Shown in pieces: positions 1 to 12,035 of a DNA stretch of 64,000 bases. The notes under the pieces were generated by a model, which worked only from the letters and a program-made list of their open reading frames with translations, had not been told where the DNA came from and ran no database searches. Each line of letters begins with the position of its first letter. Positions within the stretch are counted from its first letter, which is position 1. The stretch is taken from the NCBI GenBank assembly GCA_023213395.1, contig CM041465.1, positions 247,697,741-247,761,740 on the forward strand, written 5' to 3'. This DNA is from Cycas panzhihuaensis. Lineage: Eukaryota > Cycadophyta. Made by a program: the position numbers and the translations under genes.

Positions 1-150
1 CCACCTTCTAACAAAACCAACAATTTTGATCTTACTAGAAGATCCAACAACTAAATGGAATGATGAGGGGTGGAGGACTCAGCTAAAGAGTTGGTCCAAC
101 CCTGATCTATAGAGGAGATCCAACAGTTGACCAAGTTAAATCTAGGACAA

Positions 151-297
151 GGTAGGTAGGGTTGATCTGCATGGATGTACCATGCTTTCCCTGGGATTCA
201 CAGCCCCAATAACACCCTTTTCGAACCTCCTTTCCCTCAAGCAACCTTAATTGTTGTGTACTGACCGTACGATCGGTTGGTCCCCTAGGGAATGCAT
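151..297 (-). other. Conserved leader block of copia element, copy 1
   Basis: This block aligns with 32502-32647 in copia-2 and with 12300-12440 in the diverged copia-1. It includes CCTAGGGGACCAA and GCAGATCAACCCT on the sense strand. In each element it lies roughly 190-215 bp upstream of the gag ATG. Function unknown; see findings. Confidence 0.7.
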
Positions 298-2258
298 TAA
301 GCTTAAGGTTATTTTAAAGGCAAGGTTTGAACCTTTTTCGGGCCTCTCCTACTTGATTTTAAAGTTCACTTTTAGAATATTGAAGTGGACTTTAGAGCAA
401 ATTTTACTTGGATGATGCAGATGCTTGATTAATGTTTACAATGATAAATAGTTTCAAAGAGAAGCAACCAAATACATCACAATGAACACTTTGAGTGTTT
501 TACAAGAGCACTTTAGTGTGAAATAGTGCTATCAAATCCAAGTAAAAGAAAGTGCTTGAGTACAATGTGAAAAATGTAAGCACTTTGAAGAAGATGTTAA
601 GTGCTTCAATGAAGAAAGAGAAAAGTTTTTGTGTTTGAAAATGCAAGTGAGTTCCTTTTAATGCTTGCAAAAGAGAGGAAGATCACTTGCAAAAACTGAA
701 GACGTCAAGCACCAAGTGTTGGGACTTTAAAAGTAGTCCCAACGATCAACAAAAATGAGTGATTTTATTAAGAAACAAGTCTCCTTGAGTCCTTTTTAAG
801 ACTAAGGGAAGTAGGTCACCCTGCAAGGTGCCTTAGAAAAAATGTTGAAATAGTGATGAGGATCACTTTAATAAGGTCACAACACTTAAAAATCGCTCCT
901 TTCAATGCCTTTAACACTTGCAAACATGAAATAAGTGTTAAATAAGACAAAAAATGTCAAAAACAAAGGCTGAAATTTAACTTTTTTTGCAACTTTGAGC
1001 AACAAGAACACCACGCAGGAAGCCTTGATTGAGGACTTAAACCAAGAAATTTTAATCTCCAAAGATGAGTGACTGTTTCAGCTTTAATGATTTGATGAAA
1101 TCACTAAGTACAATGAAGATTTTAAACTCCAAAAAGAATTTAAAAAGTTGATTTTTTTCCTTAAGCCAAAAAAGTCCCAAATGACTAAAGAAGGCTTTAA
1201 AAAGAAAAAAATATTACTTTTTAATGTAAAAAATACTTGAAAAATACTAGATTCAGTACCTTTTGCCACAAAAGTGAAGCTAATGTGATCACCAATTAAA
1301 AAATCACTTGAAAAAGTATTAATTTTGACTTAAAAAGGTGATTTTTAGTTATTAAGAGGGTGACTATAGTCACTAAACTTTATCAAAAGATGGATATACT
1401 TAGGAATATTCTAAAGAACATAACATAAAGTATATTTTGCAATGTCCAAACTTGAAATATTTGAAAAAATTCAAACTTTTGAGTCACGATGTGACTCTGG
1501 CCGGCTCGGGCGGCTCCGATGGACACACAGATGATGAGAACAACGTGTAGAGACCTCTGTTTGTACCAAAAATTCAAGAGGAGGGGCACCCTAGTGGTAT
1601 CCAACTCCCTCTAAAATTTCAAGGCTTTTCATCAAGTGTGCAGAGAGCTGCAAGTAATTGAAGTTATGGCTAGTCGCACAACTGTGGAGTGAAAAAAGCG
1701 AGTCGTACAACTATCTGAGGTTTTAAACCCACAAGCTGCTCACTAAATCTCTTCACTTGAGTCTCACATACCGCATGCACGTCTCAGATATGGATAGCCA
1801 GCCTGATGTGAGAAAAAAGAGTGAAAAACAGTAATTTTTACGCTTTTTGAGTGGGGTTTCAGGGCTGAAAATGCCTAGAATTTGATCCATAGCCTGCAGG
1901 GGCTCTCAGACTTCAAGTAAATTCAGTCTGAGAGCTTCAAATGGCTGGAGAATAGCTCAGCATCCAAATGTGAGGAAAAAATTAGCTAGAAAACCCAGTT
2001 TTGATGAAAAACACAAGGAAAAAGTGAGTAAACCAGCTCAAAACCTCAGCTAGTAGTTTGAAAAAAAATTTATATCTAAGAAATATGCCTTCTCCAGCCT
2101 TCAACACTACTCCACAAAGCTTGATCTATAGTTGTAAGTCTAAAACACGCCTTGGATCGCCTTCAAAGAGCGAAGGTCGTCACTAATGGGTAGTAGAACC
2201 TACTTTGAATCTCCTTTGAGCAAGAAAAAATCAGAACAGATGGAACTAGTCTCCTCTA

Positions 2259-2270
2259 GCTTTGATACCA
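2259..2270 (-). promoter_or_regulatory. Primer binding site, tRNA-Met type
   Basis: The minus strand reads TGGTATCAAAGC, two bases after the LTR end. It matches the complement of the 3' end of plant initiator tRNA-Met apart from one transition. It primes minus-strand DNA synthesis in this class of element. Confidence 0.85.
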
Positions 2271-2272
2271 AA

Positions 2273-2821
2273 TGTAGAAATGGCCAAATGGCCTTAGAAT
2301 CCCAAGATCTAGAAGCTATATTCACTCTAGTTCTAAAAAGTAGATAAACTAGACTAAGAATGAAAATATGAGATCAAACATGAGCAAGATCAAGCATGAA
2401 GATAAAGAGCAAAATGATACCAAGTATGAGGAGTTGGAATTGGTCCAACCTCCAAATGAATAGCAGTTTGATTAGCAAACTGGCAGCATAACAAATACAG
2501 CTCCAACTCTATATGAGAACAATGAGGAGAGGTCTCAATATATAGAGTGAAAGGAGAGACCTAAGGCATTGGATGTGTGACAAGTGTCAAACATCCAAGG
2601 TACATGCCTTGCATGTAGGACATATGTCATTTTGGGCTCTCAAGTGAGAAAAAGTGCATGGGGGTCCATTTGACCCTTTAGTGACAATGTTGTGTCACTA
2701 GGAAAGAATGTGGGTGTGCACTTTATCACTTAAGTGATAAGTCACCCCTAAAGTACAAAAGTACAAATAATACATGAAAAATGAAGTACATAGGCTTAAC
2801 ATGTAAACATAAGGTTTAGCA
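2273..2821 (-). repeat. 5' LTR of left-edge family-A copia
   Basis: 549-bp LTR. On the minus strand it starts TGCTAAACC (TGTTAAACC in the other copies) at 2821 and ends CA at 2273. It carries the perfect 18-bp palindrome TTATCACTTAAGTGATAA at 2723-2740 and a TATATA box near 2540. It is the same family as the LTRs at 29794, 37055 and 63089. Confidence 0.9.
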
Positions 2822-4031
2822 CAATCCATTGCAGCCTTATTAGTTGGCATCGACTCCATGCCTTTCCAAGTCCTAGGTGACCCTATTGTTGCACGCTCGG
2901 TGGTGATAACATCTCTGGGCAAATCTTCCTTCACCATGCCTTCTGCATCCATATCTATTTTTTGTGTTTCTGGCACCAAATCAACATCTTGTGGAAGATC
3001 TACTAATTGCGTGGGGAACTCATTGCTGAATTGATTTGGCCCTCCCAATTTTGATAGTCAATCTCTTCTTTAGCACTATTCCAAATTTCCAGTGATTTGT
3101 GCGTCGAAGCAGCAAATGGTTCTAGCGCATGGCACTCATCACTCACAGACTCATCTAATTCGGATAATGCTTGAAACTTATTAGTTACCCCCTAGTTTTG
3201 CTTTGACCCACTACCATTTGCCTAGCCCATTTTGGATCACAATTTCTTTTGAATAGAAGCAAAGCCCTCATCATTCTTGAGCAAAACCCTCATCATTCTT
3301 AGGGCAATCACACATGAAATGCCCATATTGATAGTAGAAACCACTCTTGTACGAGACCTATTCATTGTCTTACTCCTGAATCTAGGAATTATCACCAAAG
3401 ACAATTTCAACTTGTTGAAGGAGGCATCAGTCACATCTATCTCAACATAGATGCGTGCAAAAGATGTGACCCTTCATTGTGTGGTTGCTTTTGTTGTCTT
3501 CAAAAATTGTCCAATGGATGATCTGATAGCATCAAAAGATTTCTCTCTCCACAAATGTAAGGGAAGGAAAGGCAACTTTACCCACATTGCGACGGTGTTT
3601 GGAATTTTCTACCTTGGGTCAAACGACAGGTCCCAATACTTCATGTACAAACTATTGTGGCTGATAAACCACAGGCCCTTTTTGAAGATTGTGTCCATGT
3701 TGTGAATGCTTTTGAATATAATGATAAATAATCAACGGCCCATGTTGCAGGCTTTAGGTTCCTAAGAGACATAGGGGACCTAGTTGGTGTGAATCCACGA
3801 GATCAATCCCTTTGGAGATGGCCATAGTTTAAAAAATTGACAAATCATTCCTCCCACAGCTAAAGAACCAAAATCTTCAGAGAGAAAAGTTGGGTCAAGC
3901 ACAATTTGAGAATTGCACAGCTTGCACTTAACACAAGTGCTCTTGTGGTGGGCCACTCCTTTCCCTTGTTGCTTGCTTGGGATGCAAGGGCAAGGACTCA
4001 CCCTCCCTATGGAAGGGTGATCTTGATGCAT
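2822..4031 (-). pseudogene. LINE-type ORF1 relic (DUF4283 domain plus zinc knuckle)
   Basis: Read across frames on the minus strand, this looks like the ORF1/gag-like protein of plant LINEs, an RNA-binding chaperone. It runs from LWPSPKGLISWIHTN (about 3780-3850), through GLWFISHNSLYMKYW and LPFLPLHLW...SFDAIRSSIGQ to FARIYVEIDVT. It ends in a degenerate zinc knuckle, YQYGHFMCDCPKN (about 3299-3346). That order is the DUF4283 fold followed by a CCHC-like motif. There are frame changes near 3440 and 3780 and stops near 3480 and 3600. A 116-codon open stretch at 2698-3048 runs into the family-A LTR, so the LTR element probably inserted at or near its 3' part. No reverse transcriptase of a LINE is visible beside it. 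A host zinc-knuckle gene related to such ORF1 proteins is the alternative. Confidence 0.65.
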
Positions 4032-4720
4032 CCATCAAAAAAGACTAGATCCAAGCCCCATTGACAAACAAACCTTAACGCCTTTCCTCTTACCTCCAAT
4101 AAAAAGCAAACTTCAAGATGCACCTATTCGAAAAAGAAAAGTGAGGTCAATCAGATACCTGTAGCCATTGTTACGGTTGTTGGAAGTTGCAGTGGCATTT
4201 TTTTGACCCTATAGATAGTAATGGGCGACAAGACGAGATTAAATCCCTTATAAATTTCATGAGTCTACTCCAAACCCTATAATATAACCTCTCAAAATTT
4301 ATAGAACAGGTCTAATCGTCTCAAATATGTGGTGTTTTTTTAGGAATTCAATCTTTTACACCCTCGAACATAGCAGATATATGATAAAACATTAAGTGGC
4401 CAAAACTACTCTATAGTGCCATTTGTTACCACCCTCCTCAATGGAAGTAAAAGAATAGTAGCCCTTTTCGAGGTGAGGGGACCTTTAAAATGATGTTAAG
4501 GTAGTCATCACAACTATAGAACCAAAACTAAGATGATTACCCTTGAGTATAAGATGGATATTTATAATTATCTTAGCCCATCCCTAATTTTCCCTCTAAA
4601 ATATCGACTTCCTAATTGAATATTAATTATTCCAATTCCTTTATTTTTGGAATATAATAGTTTGAATGAATGTTGGGTTGTGAGTTCAACCCGGTTCACA
4701 CCACTGTTGAGAGTTGAATG
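4032..4720. other. Unassigned AT-rich DNA
   Basis: No coding frame, RNA gene or repeat is recognisable here. The first ~150 bp may be the upstream end of the LINE-type ORF1 relic. Confidence 0.5.
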
Positions 4721-5244
4721 TGTTAGAATCTTCATGTTTTAGCATTAAGTCCTGACCTTTATATTTCATCTTTGAGTCATGAAATGTTTTGTCAATTTAT
4801 GTTTTATGCTAAAGTGCACATTTTGTAAATTTTGTAAAGTTAATTCACTTTTACTTAAGTCACTTATTGACATATTTTATGTGAATAAGTCAACCTTACT
4901 GATGTCTGACTAGTGTCACCATCTTTTGTATTCAAGAAGGAGAGCTCTAATTGAATTCCTCTTCTATATTGGATATGTGACATGTTTCATAATTGTATGA
5001 ACACTCACACCTATATAATGAGAGTTTTCTCTCATGTATAGCATTGTAGTTTGTATGAGTTCAATGTTATGTTGCTGGAGTAATTTGAAGGGTTTGGAGC
5101 ATAGAGCAATTCTACCTCCTCCATTTTTTCATATGTGCTTAATGCTTGTATTTTCATGCTTAACTAAGAGAGCTAGTTCATTTCTTGTTAAGATTTTCTC
5201 CTTCTTCTAATCCTCATTACATCCATCATCCTTCCATTTCTTCA
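4721..5244 (+). repeat. 5' LTR of copia-1
   Basis: 524 bp, TGTTAGAATC at the start and TTCTTCA at the end, followed after three bases by a tRNA-Met primer site. A TATATAAT box at about 5013-5020 sits where family A has its TATA box. The flanking 5-mers do not match (GAATG before, TTTTG after), so this is not a solo LTR. Confidence 0.75.
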
Positions 5245-5247
5245 TTT

Positions 5248-5259
5248 TGGTATTAGAGC
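5248..5259 (+). promoter_or_regulatory. Primer binding site, tRNA-Met type
   Basis: TGGTATTAGAGC, one transition from the canonical TGGTATCAGAGC, directly after the copia-1 LTR. The same variant is used by copia-4 and gypsy-3. Confidence 0.8.
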
Positions 5260-5467
5260 AATGTTGGGGATTTAGCGAAGATGAGTTTACTTCCCCTTTT
5301 TGTGGTGACCTTTGCCATATGAAAGCGATCTAATGGAAATGTTTTTTTTTTACTTAGTTCTCTAATTTCAAAATTAATTTTTGAATTTTTTTTATTGGGG
5401 GCTTGATATTGAAATATTCTTCAAAATTTGTTGAAGAAGCTAATGTTGAAAAAGAAAAAAATTAATA

Positions 5468-5472
<5 letters not shown>

Positions 5473-5548
<76 letters not shown>

Positions 5549-5573
5549 TAGATATATATATAGATATAGATAT
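5473..5573. repeat. Microsatellite (TA)n-(GATA)n
   Basis: About 48 bp of pure TA (5473-5520), then seven GATA units (5521-5548), then mixed GATATA to 5573. It lies in the copia-1 leader. The minus-strand frame through it is only a Tyr-Ile repeat and is not a gene. Confidence 0.95.
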
Positions 5574-6545
5574 GCGCTTCTTGGCTCTTTTGTGGCTCTC
5601 TATTTTGGTGGCTCTTCTTATGTGTGGAAGTCCTATGTATTATTGCACTACTAGGTGATTGTTTCACCGTTGTTAGGTGTTCTCTCAAACTAGGCACATC
5701 TCTCATTGTTGCTAATGTTTTCCATTTAGTGGGCGGCTTCAAAATTGGTTGAGCATTTTTCTTTCTTCACTAAGTCGGTTGTTTGGCTTTGTTCCCCATT
5801 AATTGGGCAGCTCTTAGCAGTGTCAACTTTCTTTGTTGTTGGGCAACTCTCTTACTGGTCGGGCGCTCATTTTGGGTGTATTACCTTGAAGTGGCAACAC
5901 TTCCTCCACATTAGCAACTCTTGCATCTCTTATGATTTGGTAATGCACTTTGGTGGCTCCATTGGCGACTGTGAGACCTTTGTGGACTTTGCATGCTCAA
6001 CAACAACCTTGTGACACCTCCCACAGATCCTACAGTCATTAAATCAATGCCTAGATTCATGATTCAATTGAAATCAACCATTGTTTGGTGAAAATTTGCA
6101 ATCAATCACGAGTCACCACTGCTAGTTGAATGATAAGAAACATTTTGATATTTTGCAATAGCTTTTATAGCCATAGGTTATAAACTTTGGAATATATTAA
6201 GTATCTTCTAAGTTTAATTTATGGACCCTTTCTAATGTTCTTCGGAATCACTTGTTTTTAAATTTGTTTGTTTTGCAAAACGGGGTCTTCATCACTTTTC
6301 TAGTGTGTTAATCACACCTCTCCACATAAAAAAATTGCATGTGTTTTTAATGCTAAAAACACCATTTTTTTGAATGATTTTTAAGCACTCAAGTAAAAAT
6401 TTTCATGTTTTACTCATTAGGTTCCCTGTGTGGTGACCTAAATTGAGCATTGTAACGCACAAAAGGCCAAAGACACAAGCAAAGATCAATACATAAATAA
6501 CTATATTTCGTGTGTGACAAGATCATTTTTGATCCCGAGTGTGTC
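5574..6545 (+). other. copia-1 leader, upstream part
   Basis: Probably untranslated leader. It holds an open frame of 89 codons at 5745-6014, rich in aromatic residues and without a recognisable domain, and I do not call it a gene. The stretch at 6380-6470 resembles part of the copia-2 leader near 31740-31830, supporting leader identity. Gypsy-1 begins at 6546. Confidence 0.5.
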
Positions 6546-7041
6546 TATAGCATTCCTTCCTGTTCTGGCCAACTTCATAAACCAATATTTATCAAGCAAT
6601 TTGGTCGACTTATGAGAGATATAATTGTTATTATTTTTGGTTGACTTCAGAGCACTCTCTAGTCGACCTTGTATTTTCGTTTTGACAGACTTCCTCCCTC
6701 CTTGCTAGTCGAGCTCCTTAAGCCCTTTTCACCTACCTATTTATAGGGATCTTCGACCCTATTCTAAGGCATCTCTTATGACTTTGGGCTATTGCATTTT
6801 TGGCCTTAAGGGCTGCAATTTTGAAGGACACCTTGCCTCGAAGAGAAAGCTTGTATGTACTTTATTTGTAAGTTTTGTATATCATATTTACTATATTTAA
6901 ATTGATAACTTTAATCTATTTCATTCAATATAGTAGTAAGTACTTTATTTTTGCATAGTTTGTATATTTTCTTCTATATTTTGCAAAATTTATTTTATTT
7001 TACCCCTCTTTTCCATAAAAACCCTCTGTGGAAACGCTTCA
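6546..7041 (+). repeat. 5' LTR of gypsy-1
   Basis: 496 bp, from TATAGCATTCC to GCTTCA. It has a TATTTATAGG box near 6748-6757. It pairs with 11578-12035. Confidence 0.88.
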
Positions 7042-7043
7042 AG

Positions 7044-7055
7044 CGATATCAAAGC
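7044..7055 (+). promoter_or_regulatory. Primer binding site (mutated), gypsy-1
   Basis: CGATATCAAAGC, a decayed form of TGGTATCAAAGC, which is intact in gypsy-2 (16244-16255). Confidence 0.7.
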
Positions 7056-7189
7056 TAGGTTCTAAAAGCCATCCTAAGGGAAGACCCTCAGTTGTTTAGC
7101 AAAAAAAAGTTGAGAAAAGACAATTTTATTTTCCCATTCCTCTCTTCTTTCCCTAAACGAAGTTAAGATCAAGAAAGACTCTTCAGTAA

Positions 7190-8200
7190 GGAAAGATGGT
7201 GAGAAGATGTAGATAAGAGGGTTGATAAGTTGCACGATATTGTGTCAAACATGGACCGAGACATAAGATCTCTTCATAATCTAGTAAACCCAATAGACAA
7301 AAGATTAGACAAAACTAAAGAAGAAGGAGAGACTTTGGGAGAGGAAAGATTCTAGGAGCAAAAGAATCTGAGGAAAGAATGGGAATTCGACGAAGGGGAG
7401 CTGGAGCCAGGCAAAGGGCACAAAATTCTTTTAGAAAAAATTGACCTTGACAAATCAAGGGATATTCGCAATTGGATCATCCAAATGGAAATCTACTTCC
7501 AAGCAAGTGGCCTATCCAGCAAAGAATAAATCTTAGTAGCCTTTCGTCATTTGTACGACAAAGCACTAAAATGGTTCCACTGGTGGAGGAGATTCTATGG
7601 GGGAACAAGCAACAATAATTGTTTTTTTCTAAAAGAAAATCCTAATAGAGCGATATGAAGACACTTGAAATATGGATTACTTTGCCCAACTTATGTGCCT
7701 ACAACAAGGAGGCTTAGTGCAAAACTACACTGAACAACTCCTTATCTAGGCATATGTTGTGATACTTAAGGGACATATCAAATATTACATTAAAAAAAAT
7801 AGAAGCAATCACCTTGAATGAAGTTATTCAATAAGCAGGAAACGTGGAAGCAGAATATAGAGAAGGGAGGCCCAATTATGTCCAACGAGTTGAACCTACC
7901 CGCTATCAAAACCCTAGCTTCCAGCCAAATTGAAATAGATCAGGAACAATGGTTGAACCTCCTCTCATAGGCAAGGGAAGCAATGAGCCAAATAAATTAT
8001 CTAAAGAAGAGCACCTAAAATAAGGGACCTACTTCAACTGTGGAGGAAAATGGAATCAAGACCGTTAGTGCCCTTCAAAGAAGGTGTTCATGATCAATAA
8101 TGAAGATATTGACATTCTAGAGAAGAAGAGGAAGAGGAAGAGGAAAAATTGCCAGACATTAAGTGACAAAGCCAAAGTTGAAGAACTCCTCAGCACTAAC
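7190..8200 (+). pseudogene. gypsy-1 gag (broken)
   Basis: Structural capsid/nucleocapsid protein. DIRNWIIQMEIYFQ (about 7460-7500) and KALKWFHWWRRFYG match the capsid region of gypsy-2 gag at 16640-16790. A decayed chromovirus zinc knuckle follows at about 8035-8080: FNCGGKWNQDR, then a stop, then CPSKKVF; gypsy-2 keeps CFCCSGKYNKDHKC there. The first cysteine and the histidine are lost. Several stops and frame changes make it non-functional. Confidence 0.8.
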
Positions 8201-11200
8201 ATTGAGAACATGCAAATACCATTACAAGCTATTACTGGAGAAGTTATAGCCCCCCAAACTTTACAGTTCCAGGGGACAATCAAGGGAGCACAAGTAGCTA
8301 CTGTCATAGACAATGAAAGCACACATGATTTCATCAATAAACCCACTGTAGAATAACTAGGGTTGCCCATCCAAGCACTCAATGTCTTCTAGGTCGCCAT
8401 CGCCAATGGTAAGACTATGACATGTGAAGGTTACTATCATAAGGTAAATCTCCAATTGGGGATTATTCTATGACAACATGCATGTTCGCCATGCTAATAG
8501 GAGGAGTGGATGCTATCTTAGGTATCCAATGGCTACAAACCTTGCGAAATATCGTCAACAACTACAAAACTCGATTCGTGAGTTTCTTGCACAAGGGTCG
8601 CAAATACATGTTGTAGGCACCTCCCATACCCACAACACAACTAGTGACTTCACACTGCATGGAAAAAATATTGAAGAAAAATCCTACAACATATATAATG
8701 ACATGCTACAAAATTGCAATAGAAGATGTACTAGCAAATATACAGGATGCCATAGACCAACGCAATAAGGTCTTTGAAGAACCTCTCCAAGGAGTACCTC
8801 CAGATTGAGGATGCGAGCATTCCATTGAGTTGATAGTAGGAGTAGCTCTCGTAAATATTCACCTATACTGCCATCCCTATCACCTCAAGAGAAAAATCAA
8901 ACAAATTACCAAGAAGCTTCTAGAGGAGGGGTATGTTTCGACCAACATTAGCCCCTTTGCGTCACTAGTTATATTAAATCATAAGAAAGATGGTTCCTAT
9001 CACATGTGCGTGGATTATTGGGGGCTTAATAAGCTTACCGTCAAGAACTGTTACCCCACTCCACAAATTGATGATTTGTTGGATGAAACACATGAAGCAA
9101 AATATTTCTCAAAAATCAATCTCCGCTCAAGGTACTATCAAATTCGTATCAAAGAAGAGGACGTGTACAAACCACTTTTTCTACACATGAAGGTCTATTT
9201 GAGTTTCAAGTTATGCCATTTGGGCTAACAAACACCCCAACCACCTTTCAAAGTACGATGAACACAATATTTAAACCCTTCTTATGCAAAATTGTGCTCC
9301 TTTTGTTTTACAATATTCTAATTTATAGTTCAACTTGGGAAGAACATTTAGAACATATCAAGATTGTACTGCAAGTTCTCGAAAGCAATCAGTTCTTCAC
9401 CAATAAGAACAAATGCGATTTTGGGAAGACTAGGATGGAATATCTAGGGCATATTTTTTTCCAAGAGGGCATTAAAATGGATCCAAAAAAAGTTCAAACA
9501 ATCATAGAGTGGCCCACACCCAAAATTGTAATGGGAGTATGAAGTTTCTTAGGAGTAGCAGGGTTTCTCCGAAGATTCATTAGAAGATACACGCACATTG
9601 CTTCTTCTCTAACTGACCTCATGAAAAGGGATGCTTTTGTGTGGAATCCAACAACAGAAGGTGCTTTCCAAGAATTGAAAGTGACAATGATCACAACTTC
9701 TATCTTGGCAACCCCCGATTTCTCTCAACCATTCACCTTGGAGCATGGCGCATCTAGAACAGGAATAGTAGTCCTTCTCTAGAATGATCAACGATTGGAA
9801 TATGAGAGCTACAAGTTAAACACTAGGGAGCAACTTAAATTGACTTATGATAAGGAAATGCTTGCTATAATGCATGCCATACACCAATGGCAACAATGCT
9901 TACTCAAAAACAGGTTTGTGGTCAAAATAGACCATGACAACCTTAAATATTTCCTTAATCAAAAGACGTTATCAAATGAAAAACAGAAGTGACTAAGTAA
10001 ACTCTAGACCTTCGACGGGAACATTTTATACAAAAAAGGAAAAGAGAACGTTATTGCAGATGCCTTATCTCAGAGACCAAAAGATAAGAGAGAGAGAACA
10101 TCTCCCTGTAAACAATCTCTATATCTACGCCAAGTTGGACATAAGAGTTGGTTCAAGAGTACCAGAATGACCCTCTTTCTCAAAAGGCACTAAAGGCAAT
10201 CCAAGAACGAGAGACCACAGAATATGAACTATAGGGAACCTTAATTTTGCGGAAGCGAAAAATATTTATACCAACATCAATTTTCAAGGAAAAAAAATAC
10301 TTGAGGAAGCTCACTTCGTTCTGACCACTGGTCACATGGGGATCAATAAAACATACTGCAAATTACAGGATACATTCTTTTAGAAAGGAATGAAAGCAAA
10401 CGTCCACAAATTTGTCGCAGAATGTGACTCTTGCAAAAGAAACAAAAGCAAAAGTGTAAGAAGTCCTAGCCTTCTCCAACCACTACATATACCTCAACAA
10501 AAGTGGGAAGAAATCTCAATGGACTTCATTATTGAATTGCCAAAATCCAAGGGTAAGGATGTTATGTTTATGGTTGTTGACAAGCTAACAAAATATGGTT
10601 GTTTGAGGGGGATATAGTCAACAATGAAAGCCAACCAAGTTGCATAAATCTTTATGAAGGAAATACATTGCCTACACGGGCTTCCTAAGGTAATAGTCAA
10701 TGATTATGACCCAAAATTCTCTAGTCATTTCTGGCAAGATCTATTCAAATTAGCTGGCACGAAATTATCCATGAGTACAGTGTATCACCCCCAAATAGAT
10801 GGACAAATGAAATCAGTAAACAAGGCCTAGAAGGATACCTGCAGAACTTTACATCAGATAAACAACACTTATGGCACAAATGGCTCCATCTCGTTGAATG
10901 GTCGTATAAGACCATGTATCATACGTTGGTAAAGAAAAGATGACCCCATTCCAAGCGCTCTATGGTTTTGAATCGCCATCTATCCTCACATGGACAAGAG
11001 TCTCACGCATGCAATCTGTTCAAGGACATCAAGATCAAACGGAATTCAAATACTGAAAGATAACTTAAACACAACCAAGAATTAGATGAAGCAACAAGTA
11101 TATTTACATAGATCAAAAAGATCTTTCTCAGTAGGAGATTGGGTTTTCTTAAGTCTCCAATCTCATAAATTGTCCACTATGAGACAAATGAGCAAGCGAA

Positions 11201-11548
11201 AATTGCAACCACGATTTTTTGGTCCATATCAGATCACGAATAATGTGGGAGAAGTAGCATACTAATTAGCACTATCACAGGGGAGCCAAATGCGTAATGA
11301 TTTCCATGTTTCATGCCTTAAGAAAAAAATTGGGCAAGACATCACCCCTCAAATAGAATTACCAGAGCTAGATGAAGAGGGAAAAATCATTATTGAACCA
11401 GAAGATATCCTCCAAACTTGGATGAGAAGACTACGTTCCAAAGAAATCCAGGAATATCTTATAAAATGGAAGACCTTAGATCGAGAAGACTCAACATGGG
11501 AATCAGAAGAATGGTATCGACAACACCCAGGTTTACCCATGCTTTGAG
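8201..11548 (+). pseudogene. gypsy-1 pol: protease-RT-RNase H-integrase-chromodomain (broken)
   Basis: The protease reads DNESTHDFI near 8310 instead of DSGSTHNFI. RT N-terminal half at 8890-9210 (SPFASLVILNHKKDGSYHMCVDY), C-terminal half from 9213 (MPFGLTNTPTTFQ). The RT catalytic pair is replaced: FFDDIL reads FYNIL (Tyr and Asn at 9309-9314). RNase H and tether at 9550-10080 end in GKENVIADALS. The integrase zinc finger (about 10330-10440) and core (SMDFII at 10517, NDYDPKF at 10697) are recognisable, but the third catalytic residue is Lys (DGQMK, about 10800). The chromodomain at 11380-11545 reads EYLIKWKTLDREDSTWESEEW. At least ten stops or frame changes; inactive. Confidence 0.88.
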
Positions 11549-11558
11549 GGCAAAGAAT

Positions 11559-11577
11559 GTTTTTAGGGGGAGGGATT
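11559..11577 (+). promoter_or_regulatory. Polypurine tract of gypsy-1
   Basis: A purine run AGGGGGAGGGA immediately before the 3' LTR, where plus-strand DNA synthesis would be primed. Confidence 0.75.
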
Positions 11578-12035
11578 TATAGCATTCCTTCCTATTCTGG
11601 CTAACTTTGTAACCCAATATTTATCTAGCAGTCTGGCTGACTTACGACAGATATCATTGTTATTATTTCTAGCCGACTTCATAGCATTCTCTAGCCGACC
11701 TTATATTTCTGTTCTAGTAGATTTCCTTCCTCCCTATTAGTCGAGCTCCTTAAGCTCTTTTCACCCACCTATTTATAGGGATCTTCAACCCTATTCTAAG
11801 GCATCTCTTGTGTCTTTGGGCTGTTGCCTAGAAGAGGAAGCTTGTGTCAGGTACTTTATTTATAAGTTTTGTACATCATATTTATTATATTTAAATTGAT
11901 AACTTTAATCTGTTTCATTCAGTATAGCAGTAAGTACTTTATTTTTCCATAGTTTGCATATTTTCTTCCATATTTTGCACAATTTGTTATGTTTTACCCC
12001 TCTTTTCTATAAAAACATTCTATATAACTACTTCA
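11578..12035 (+). repeat. 3' LTR of gypsy-1
   Basis: 458 bp. It aligns with 6546-7041 except for a deletion of roughly 40 bp after GGGCTGTTGCC, and ends CTTCA. Confidence 0.87.

Larger units (their letters stand above)
1..2821 (-). mobile_element. Ty1/copia element, family A, 5' end (runs off left edge)
   Basis: Minus-strand LTR, primer site and about 2.26 kb of untranslated leader. It aligns along its length with the plus-strand copia-2 element (29794-32800), which identifies it. By that alignment base 1 lies about 60 bp short of the gag start, so gag-pol lies beyond the left edge. Its right boundary is the LTR start at 2821, next to a LINE-type ORF1 relic. The target duplication cannot be tested because the other end is missing. 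Confidence 0.88.
6546..12035 (+). mobile_element. gypsy-1: full-length chromovirus, degenerate
   Basis: 5490-bp Ty3/gypsy element with both LTRs, primer site, gag, protease, RT, RNase H, integrase and C-terminal chromodomain in the usual order. The LTRs differ clearly and the 3' copy lacks about 40 bp, so it is old. Both LTRs start TATAGC where the related gypsy-2 has TGTAGC. The flanking 5-mers GTGTC and ATTTG do not match, so the target duplication has decayed or the ends were rearranged. It lies in the leader of copia-1 in the same orientation. Confidence 0.88.

Noticed and set aside
5440-5742. A 100-codon minus-strand frame
   Set aside because: Its middle is the translation of the TA/GATA microsatellite, and no domain is present.
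5745-6014. An 89-codon plus-strand frame as a host gene
   Set aside because: No domain, no promoter or splice context, and it lies in the presumed copia-1 leader.
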